This document shows, piece after piece, positions 7,227 through 12,165 of a stretch of 12,165 nt of DNA (positions are counted from its first letter, which is position 1; every line of letters starts with the position of its first letter). Origin of the DNA: Cocleimonas sp. (lineage in GTDB: Bacteria; Pseudomonadota; Gammaproteobacteria; Thiotrichales; Thiotrichaceae). The stretch lies in assembly GCA_023145485.1 (NCBI GenBank), contig JAGLDT010000163.1, forward strand, positions 1-12,165, in the 5' to 3' direction. Both the position numbers and the translations under genes were made by a program. The notes under the pieces are model-generated. The model saw only the letters and a program-made list of their open reading frames with translations. It was not told the origin of the DNA and searched no databases.

Positions 7227-8054
7227 ATGACGCATCAATTACAGCTGATTATCAGCGATCCACAGGCAACAAGCGCCATACTGTGTAAAAATTATTTAAA
7301 AAAACATCATATACAAGTCAGTATTGCAACCTCATTGGAACAATTAAAAGTTTTACTCAAGGAAAAAAAAGTCGATATCTTATTGTATGACTTATGCCAA
7401 CCTGATGGTGATGGGATACGCTTTATTCAGAATATTGGTTTTCAAAGCAGCAGGGGGATTATTGTTTTTACTCATGAGCTTGACCCGCTTGATAAGCTGA
7501 TTCTACTAGAAACCTGTGCGGATGATTATATTCAAAAACCGTGTGATTTTAGAGAACTGCTTGCGCGCATACGTGCTGTGCATCGGCGTATTCAATGCTA
7601 CAAACAACAGGATAGTATTAACCTTTATTGCAATGGCTTTATATTAGATTGCTTATCTCGATCGGTGACTTTAGATTCAGGAAGAACGCTTAACTTAACC
7701 CGTTATGAATTTGATATGTTAAAAGTATTAATTGAATGCAAAAACCAGCCTGTATCACGACAAAAATTGTTAAAAGCAGCATCTTATCAATCAGATATTG
7801 ATCAACTAACCTGTCGTTCGGTGGATTCTGTGATTTATCGCTTAAGAAATAAAATGCCTGATAAAGAATGTATCAAAACACTTTATGGTGTGGGTTATAC
7901 GTTTGAAGAAACAGCATCTGCCTATTCTGTTAGGTATTCACCGATCAAAAAATTGCGGGATATTTACACTAATAGCGTTATCTTTAATAAAACCTTGCAT
8001 CGTTTGCTGTCTAGTAATTTTGAACAGTTATCAATAGACCTAGGTGGAGGGTAA
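7227..8054 (+). CDS. Orphan OmpR-family response regulator
   Basis: This is a 275-residue two-component response regulator, counted from the ATG at 7227. That start is preferred because AAGAAGGAA precedes it at proper distance; an in-frame ATG at 7203 would add eight residues but has no ribosome site. The receiver domain spans about 5-122: phospho-acceptor Asp55 (ILLYDL), Thr82 (VFTHE) and Lys104 (YIQKP) are in place. The acidic pocket reads I-S-D (Ser10, Asp11), so one of the two usual acidic residues is replaced. The C-terminal winged helix spans about 134-226 (LNLTRYEFDMLKVL, then SVDSVIYRLRNKM and GVGYTF). A tail of roughly 48 residues after the wing is unusual. No histidine kinase gene adjoins it. 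It lies 271 bp upstream of the RTX gene, with a hairpin or terminator region between them. Confidence 0.88.
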   Translation: MTHQLQLIISDPQATSAILCKNYLKKHHIQVSIATSLEQLKVLLKEKKVDILLYDLCQPDGDGIRFIQNIGFQSSRGIIVFTHELDPLDKLILLETCADDYIQKPCDFRELLARIRAVHRRIQCYKQQDSINLYCNGFILDCLSRSVTLDSGRTLNLTRYEFDMLKVLIECKNQPVSRQKLLKAASYQSDIDQLTCRSVDSVIYRLRNKMPDKECIKTLYGVGYTFEETASAYSVRYSPIKKLRDIYTNSVIFNKTLHRLLSSNFEQLSIDLGGG

Positions 8055-8171
8055 AGTTAAAAAAGTAATAATTAATTATAAAACGGATAGTAGCTAAAAA
8101 GAATCAACTACTGAAAACCCTTCAAAACTACCTTTCATTCCAAAAAATAGCGCACTGATACAGAAAGAGTA

Positions 8172-8223
8172 AATATGGCAACATTACCACATTGTTACCA
8201 TTTTTCTGCCATATTGTTTTTTT
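8172..8223 (+). terminator. Intrinsic terminator with two mutually exclusive hairpins
   Basis: Structure A: AATATGGCA (8172-8180) pairs perfectly with TGCCATATT (8207-8215), followed by G and seven Ts (8217-8223). Structure B: ATGGCAACA (8175-8183) pairs with TGTTACCAT (8193-8201) with one C-A mismatch, followed by TTTT (8202-8205). Both use ATGGCA, so only one can form at a time. Position after the response-regulator gene and before the RTX gene suggests a terminator, perhaps an attenuator. Confidence 0.55.
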
Positions 8224-8236
8224 ATACTTCCTAACG

Positions 8237-8259
8237 TTCATGAAGCAATGCTTGATGAA
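8237..8259. promoter_or_regulatory. 23-bp near-perfect dyad upstream of the RTX gene
   Basis: TTCATGAAGC (8237-8246), centre AAT, GCTTGATGAA (8250-8259). The arms are complementary at 9 of 10 positions, the exception being a G opposite a G. It lies about 22 bp upstream of TATATT (8281-8286), a possible -10 box with no recognisable -35 box, so an activator or repressor bound here would overlap the promoter. The binding protein is unknown. Confidence 0.45.
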
Positions 8260-8325
8260 TAAACTATTGATATAGCTTTATATATTAGGGCTATTTTTTT
8301 ACTTATACAAAATAGAGAGGAAGTA

Positions 8326-10020
8326 ATGGGAAATACTATTAATGGACAATCGAATGTCCAACAGCACAATAAATTGCTTAATAACGACCAGCCAAAAGCA
8401 AACTTCACTGGCGCAAATCAAATGCCGATGGCAACGCCTATGAGTCAGACGCAGATACTCAATCAATTAATGAGTATGATTCAGCAATTGATTAGTGCAT
8501 TGCAAGGTGATGATACAAATAGGGAGGGAAGCAATAACACAAATGCTTCAGCTGATAAAAAGAAAGAAGAAACAGGGGGAAAACCATCAACTAGCGAAGC
8601 TACTTCAGGAAAAATCGCAGGGAAAATTGATAGTGTTAATCCTACTAATACTAGCAATACTTCAACCCCATCTGGAATGCCTAACAGTCCTACTGGTGAA
8701 ACAACGGTAGATACTGGAACTGTTTATAAAGATCCAGCAGATGGCGCAACCGCACGTACTGCTGGCGGTCAGGCATCAGGTACTCCAACGGGTCAATCTA
8801 ACGGACAAACTCAAGCAACAGGACAGCCTGCATCATTAGCTGGAATTACTACTGACTATAATACTAAATTCAATATTGATCCTACAATGCGAGATTGCCC
8901 TTCTTGCATTAATGAGTTCACTGTTGATCAAACACATACAGCAAGTAGTGGCGTACCCTATAGAGACCCTAGTGATCACATACCAACAGCAAACCAAACC
9001 GACCGTGAATGGGGAGAGGTAACCATTAATAATCATTTCCAAAATACGTTTAATGTTCCCCCTCGGACAGCACCTGAAACATATAAAGGTGGCACATTAG
9101 TGGTAGAAGTCTCAAGACCACAAGTAGATCCTGCTGGTCCTAATAACAGTAATGACTCCATACATGTTGTTGAAAATGGAGGGTCGATTGGTGGTGAGTC
9201 AATATGGTCAGGTCCTTATGCTAGTCAAACAACGAGAACTGTTACAATCAACTTAACACCCGCACAAGCAGCATCGGCAAATGATGGCGATTTTAGCTTT
9301 CTTGTAGAAGATGATACTACTGTTCACAGTGCCGTCTTGCATCTGGAAGGTGGAACCCCAATCCCATCTCAAAATGGCACAACCTCAGATGATGACCTTA
9401 AAGGTAAAACAGGCCAGCCAGATATTATTCATGGTCTTGAAGGCGATGATACTATTGACGGTGAGTCGGGTGATGATTGCCTTTATGGTGATCAAGGAGA
9501 CGATCATATCAGAGGTGGTTCAGGTGATGACAAAGCCTTCGGTGGTACAGGAGATGATATTCTAGAGGGTGGCTCTGGTGAAGATAAGCTCTTTGGCAAT
9601 GAAGGTGATGATAAGATCTTTGGAGGTTCTGGTGATGATATTATGTTTGGTGATGAAGGTTCAGATGAGCTTCATGGCGGATCAGGCGATGATAAAATCT
9701 TTGCGCTAGATGGTGATGATGTAGTCTTTGGTGATAGTGGAGATGACGAGATCTATTCAGGCTTAGGTCCTCTTGATCCAACAGGTCAGCATAATATAAT
9801 TGATGGTGGATCAGGGGATGATACCGTTCATTACTCAGGTATGTACGACGCTAATGATCCTGCAAATTCAGATTACTTTGTTAATACCATTGGCCCTAAT
9901 GAATGGGAGGTCATAGATAAACAAACTGGTAAAAGAGATATTATCAAAAATGTAGAACATTTAGTGTTTGAAATGAACCCAGGTGGTCCTTTCACTCTGG
10001 ATATTACTAGTGATAAATAA
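8326..10020 (+). CDS. RTX calcium-binding protein, probable type I secretion substrate with harpin-like N-terminus
   Basis: This 564-residue acidic protein has no Sec signal peptide. In order: an N-terminal helix-forming segment rich in Gln, Leu, Met and Ile (about 39-60, QILNQLMSMIQQLISALQG) resembling harpins; a Thr/Asn/Ser/Gly/Pro linker (about 61-170); a possible beta-rich domain (about 175-342) that begins near a CPSC motif (191-194) and contains NDSIHVVENGG and VEDDTTVHSAVLHL. Then come 12 tandem RTX nonapeptides (367-474, e.g. GGSGDD), a degenerate 13th, a short insert, one isolated repeat (491-499), and a C-terminal region ending FTLDITSDK. Calcium-dependent folding outside the cell is expected from the repeats. 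The C-terminus suits ABC-type type I export, but no exporter genes are in the window. GAGAGGAAG precedes the ATG. Host target and enzymatic activity are not recognisable; no protease or lipase motif is seen. Confidence 0.85.
   Translation: MGNTINGQSNVQQHNKLLNNDQPKANFTGANQMPMATPMSQTQILNQLMSMIQQLISALQGDDTNREGSNNTNASADKKKEETGGKPSTSEATSGKIAGKIDSVNPTNTSNTSTPSGMPNSPTGETTVDTGTVYKDPADGATARTAGGQASGTPTGQSNGQTQATGQPASLAGITTDYNTKFNIDPTMRDCPSCINEFTVDQTHTASSGVPYRDPSDHIPTANQTDREWGEVTINNHFQNTFNVPPRTAPETYKGGTLVVEVSRPQVDPAGPNNSNDSIHVVENGGSIGGESIWSGPYASQTTRTVTINLTPAQAASANDGDFSFLVEDDTTVHSAVLHLEGGTPIPSQNGTTSDDDLKGKTGQPDIIHGLEGDDTIDGESGDDCLYGDQGDDHIRGGSGDDKAFGGTGDDILEGGSGEDKLFGNEGDDKIFGGSGDDIMFGDEGSDELHGGSGDDKIFALDGDDVVFGDSGDDEIYSGLGPLDPTGQHNIIDGGSGDDTVHYSGMYDANDPANSDYFVNTIGPNEWEVIDKQTGKRDIIKNVEHLVFEMNPGGPFTLDITSDK
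9424..9822 (+). repeat. RTX nonapeptide-coding block
   Basis: Twenty-seven-base units encode the consensus x-[IL]-[FYH]-G-[GD]-[SE]-G-D-D: 12 clear units (9424-9747), a degenerate unit, and an isolated unit at about 9796-9822 after an insert encoding GPLDPTGQH. Individual units differ in codon use, so this is an old protein repeat rather than a recent DNA tandem duplication. Unit 3 carries a cysteine in its first position, unusual for RTX repeats. Confidence 0.9.
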
Positions 10021-10054
10021 TATTTAGATCAGTAATTATTTGATAATCTGAAAT

Positions 10055-10097
10055 AAAAAATAGCGTGAGGGTATCATGACCCTCGCGCTATTTTTTT
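10055..10097. terminator. Strong bidirectional intrinsic terminator between the RTX gene and pilQ
   Basis: The plus strand reads a run of A, TAGCGTGAGGGT (10061-10072), loop ATCATG, ACCCTCGCGCTA (10079-10090), then seven Ts. The 12-bp GC-rich stem has one G-U pair and extends through A-T pairs on each side, so it can end transcripts from both the RTX gene and the convergent pilQ. Confidence 0.92.
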
Positions 10098-10122
10098 ACT
10101 TACCAAACATGTAAGGCTACTC

Positions 10123-10153
10123 CTTTTAGTTTTTTTGTACTAAAAACTAAAAG
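10123..10153. repeat. Perfect 12-bp AT-rich inverted repeat in the convergent gap
   Basis: CTTTTAGTTTTT (10123-10134) and AAAAACTAAAAG (10142-10153) are perfect complements around a 7-nt loop. No T-tract follows, so it is not a standard terminator. A smaller hairpin, GATAG/CTATC (10153-10157 and 10165-10169), adjoins it. Together they make the 3' region after pilQ unusually structured; they may protect the pilQ mRNA end. Confidence 0.6.
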
Positions 10154-10229
10154 ATAGTTAGAAGCTATCAAAGGACAACAATTCAATCATTTCCTTTCTA
10201 ATTTATTTAGTCGTGATAGATAAAAGATT

Positions 10230-12165
10230 CTAATCCAACACTCTAGGTGTCACAAAGATCAGCAATTCTCGCTTATCATCTTTTTTGTAGGTACGCTTAA
10301 ACAAGCGACCGATATAGGGTAAGTCACCTAATATAGGAACTTTTTGCACATCGTTTTTATATTGCTCTTCATGCACTCCTCCTAGCACAACAGTTTGACC
10401 ACTTTCAACAATAACTTGAGTCGATACTTCTCGTGTATTAATACTAGGAACACCTGCAAAGACCGCGCCAACGGTGTCTTGATTGACACGTAAATCCATA
10501 ATCACATGATCGTCTGGCGTAATTTGCGGGGTCACTTCAAGGCTTAAAACAGCTTTTTTGAAGGATACGCTGGTTGCACCACTCGATGAAGCTTCTAGGT
10601 AAGGAATTTCCACACCTTGTTCAATCAAGGCTTTCTTTTTATTCGCGGTGACGACCCGTGGCGTAGAAACAACCTCACCTTTATTTTCTGCTTGAAGGGC
10701 TGATAATTCCAAATCTAATAAAAAATCTTTAGCGAGAATGGAGAAGCCAAATTTTCCTGCTTCACCAGCAATGGGCATATTAACATTAAGTCGATCTCCT
10801 AAGGCGGGGATAGTGACAGGTGCTAAATACTCCGATGGAGATGTGCCTGTAGCATCATTGACAATAGAGTCGACGGCCTTAGCGCCACCCGATGTTGAAA
10901 GCAAACCTCGACGCCCAAAGGGTGCTAATTGGGTGATACCAAAACGGGTACCTAAATCTTTGCCAAACTCATCATTAGCAATGACGATTCTGGATTCAAT
11001 AGACACTTGTTTAATCGGTATATCAAGACTTTTTACCATTTCACGAATAGCATCAATACGTGAAATGGTATCTTGTACTAATAAGGTATTGGTACGTGTA
11101 TCAACAGATATTGACCCTCTTTTAGATAATAAACTCCCTTCTTTATTGCCTTTGGAAGATTTAACCAGTTCAATAAGATCTTCAGCTTTCGCATAGTTAA
11201 CGGAAATATACTCTGTTACTAGTGGCTCTAACTCTTTAATCCGTTTTAGCGATTGTAGTTCTTGTTGTTCTTTAGCAGAAAGCTCACTTGCAGGTGCAAC
11301 CCAGATAACATTGCCATTATTACGCATACCAAGTGCTTTTGACTCTAAAACAATATCCAATGCTTGATCCCATGGGACATTTTTTAGGCGTAAGGTAATA
11401 TTGCCCTTTACGCTATCGCTCACAACAATATTCTTATCGGTAAAATCAGCCAATAACTGTAATACTGAGCGAATTTCAATATCTTGAAAGTTTAGGGATA
11501 GCTTCTTGCCCTTGTAGACTTTCTTTTTAGGTTTAAGAATATTTTTAAGGATAGAACTTTTCTTTTTAATCGGTTTGATTTTTTTCATTATGACAATGAA
11601 GTTTCTACCTTCACGTCGACTTTCAAACTCAAACGATGTCGTAGCACTGATATCAATACGCACATTGGCGCTACGACGTGTAATATCGATATAAGACACG
11701 GGCGTTGCAAAGTCCATCACATTAAGACGACGACTAGCTTGATTTACACGTATATTTTTAAACAGTAATAAAACCTTATTGCCCTTTTTATTTGCCTCAA
11801 CGTCCACATTAGCATTTGGCATCGGAATAATAATTCTTCCATCACCATTACTTTCACGACGAAAGTCTATTTGCCCCAATGTATTTAAGTTAACGCGCAC
11901 AGGAGAATGAGCTTGTACTTGCTTAACAACCCCTGCCACTTCATAGCGATAGGGTGCTGTTTCTGACTGCGGACGTCTCATCGTATTATTAGCCATTGCC
12001 TGTGTACTGACAGATTTTTGTCGTACAACAGGCGTAACACTTTTGTTGGGGTCGGGATACTGTGCCGTTAAAGCCTTTGAATTAGGGCTTGGAATCTGTT
12101 TTTGAGTAGTAGTGGGATGTGATTTTTTGTCTGAAAAAAGAATAACAACATCATTTCCAACTATT
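10230..12165 (-). CDS. pilQ: Type IV pilus secretin PilQ (5' part missing)
   Basis: PilQ forms the outer-membrane ring through which type IV pili are extruded. The reading frame has no stop from the window's right edge to 10230 (644 residues visible), so the true start with signal peptide is outside; the ATG at 11996 is internal. Numbered from that Met: an AMIN domain with peptidoglycan-binding role (about 20-140), a Lys-rich linker (140-165), the N0/STN domain (165-236, LNFQDIEIRSVLQLLADFT), the N1 domain (258-328, VNYAKAEDLIELV), and the secretin domain (335-588). The last includes VSTPRVVTANKKKALI, VESGQTVVLGGV and the terminal VPILGDLPYIGRLFK with RELLIFVTPRVLD, the standard secretin signatures. 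Preceding it off-window, pilMNOP are expected. Here pilQ is followed by the strong terminator and the RTX cassette rather than aroK. Confidence 0.97.
   Translation of the reverse strand, partial: IVGNDVVILFSDKKSHPTTTQKQIPSPNSKALTAQYPDPNKSVTPVVRQKSVSTQAMANNTMRRPQSETAPYRYEVAGVVKQVQAHSPVRVNLNTLGQIDFRRESNGDGRIIIPMPNANVDVEANKKGNKVLLLFKNIRVNQASRRLNVMDFATPVSYIDITRRSANVRIDISATTSFEFESRREGRNFIVIMKKIKPIKKKSSILKNILKPKKKVYKGKKLSLNFQDIEIRSVLQLLADFTDKNIVVSDSVKGNITLRLKNVPWDQALDIVLESKALGMRNNGNVIWVAPASELSAKEQQELQSLKRIKELEPLVTEYISVNYAKAEDLIELVKSSKGNKEGSLLSKRGSISVDTRTNTLLVQDTISRIDAIREMVKSLDIPIKQVSIESRIVIANDEFGKDLGTRFGITQLAPFGRRGLLSTSGGAKAVDSIVNDATGTSPSEYLAPVTIPALGDRLNVNMPIAGEAGKFGFSILAKDFLLDLELSALQAENKGEVVSTPRVVTANKKKALIEQGVEIPYLEASSSGATSVSFKKAVLSLEVTPQITPDDHVIMDLRVNQDTVGAVFAGVPSINTREVSTQVIVESGQTVVLGGVHEEQYKNDVQKVPILGDLPYIGRLFKRTYKKDDKRELLIFVTPRVLD

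Noticed and set aside
8175..8234. A 19-codon ORF (MATLPHC...) inside the hairpin region, possibly a leader peptide
   Set aside because: No good ribosome site, and its codons are those forced by the hairpin arms and T-tract; no run of a regulatory amino acid. Kept only as part of the hairpin description.
8440..8510. RTX protein as a type III secreted harpin
   Set aside because: Only the amphipathic Gln/Leu/Met stretch is similar; the RTX block and C-terminus point to type I export and no type III genes are present.
9424..9822. RTX block as a CRISPR array or DNA minisatellite
   Set aside because: The period is fixed at 27 bp in frame, with diverged codons encoding GGxGxD nonapeptides; there are no spacers.
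10738..11196. A 152-codon plus-strand ORF antisense to pilQ
   Set aside because: Composition follows the secretin gene in another frame; no domain, no ribosome site, and the pilQ frame is clearly real.
1..12165. tRNA, rRNA, IS element, integrase or attachment site
   Set aside because: No cloverleaf-like sequence, transposase ORF or terminal repeats were recognised anywhere, including at the edges of the pilQ-aroK insertion.

Overview
This is an AT-rich stretch of a Gram-negative, diderm chromosome, almost certainly from a gammaproteobacterium. It holds LPS-export (lptD) and outer-membrane biogenesis (surA) genes, a type IV pilus secretin (pilQ) and the aroK-aroB pair that commonly follows pilMNOPQ in gammaproteobacteria. 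The order or genus cannot be fixed from the sequence alone.

Layout. Positions 57-5247 form a minus-strand block read right to left: aroK, aroB, lptD, surA. The aroK-aroB gap is 10 bp and lptD overlaps surA by 17 bp. A candidate promoter with its -10 box almost touching the GTG start precedes lptD, and another candidate promoter precedes aroK. Positions 10230-12165 hold the 3' part of pilQ, also on the minus strand. Its frame is open to the window edge, so the gene starts outside.

Between pilQ and aroK, where many gammaproteobacteria have almost nothing, about 5 kb of extra DNA is inserted. It carries three genes. The first, on the minus strand, is a soluble CadC-like winged-helix/TolB-like/TPR regulator. 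The second, divergent on the plus strand, is an orphan OmpR-family response regulator. The third is a 564-residue RTX protein with a harpin-like N-terminus, a low-complexity linker, a possible beta-rich domain, 12 clear nonapeptide repeats plus an isolated one, and a C-terminus typical of type I secreted proteins. The cassette is closed on both sides by strong intrinsic terminators (about 5290-5318 towards aroK, 10055-10097 towards pilQ), so it looks like a self-contained regulatory and effector unit.

The non-coding DNA of the cassette is rich in structure. There is a 7-7-7 dyad and an 11-bp-phased direct repeat in the divergent intergenic region. Between the response regulator and the RTX gene lie two mutually exclusive hairpins, each followed by a T-tract, and then a 23-bp near-perfect dyad. 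My working inference is that the two regulators control each other and the RTX gene. No type I secretion genes and no histidine kinase are encoded here, so those partners must be elsewhere.
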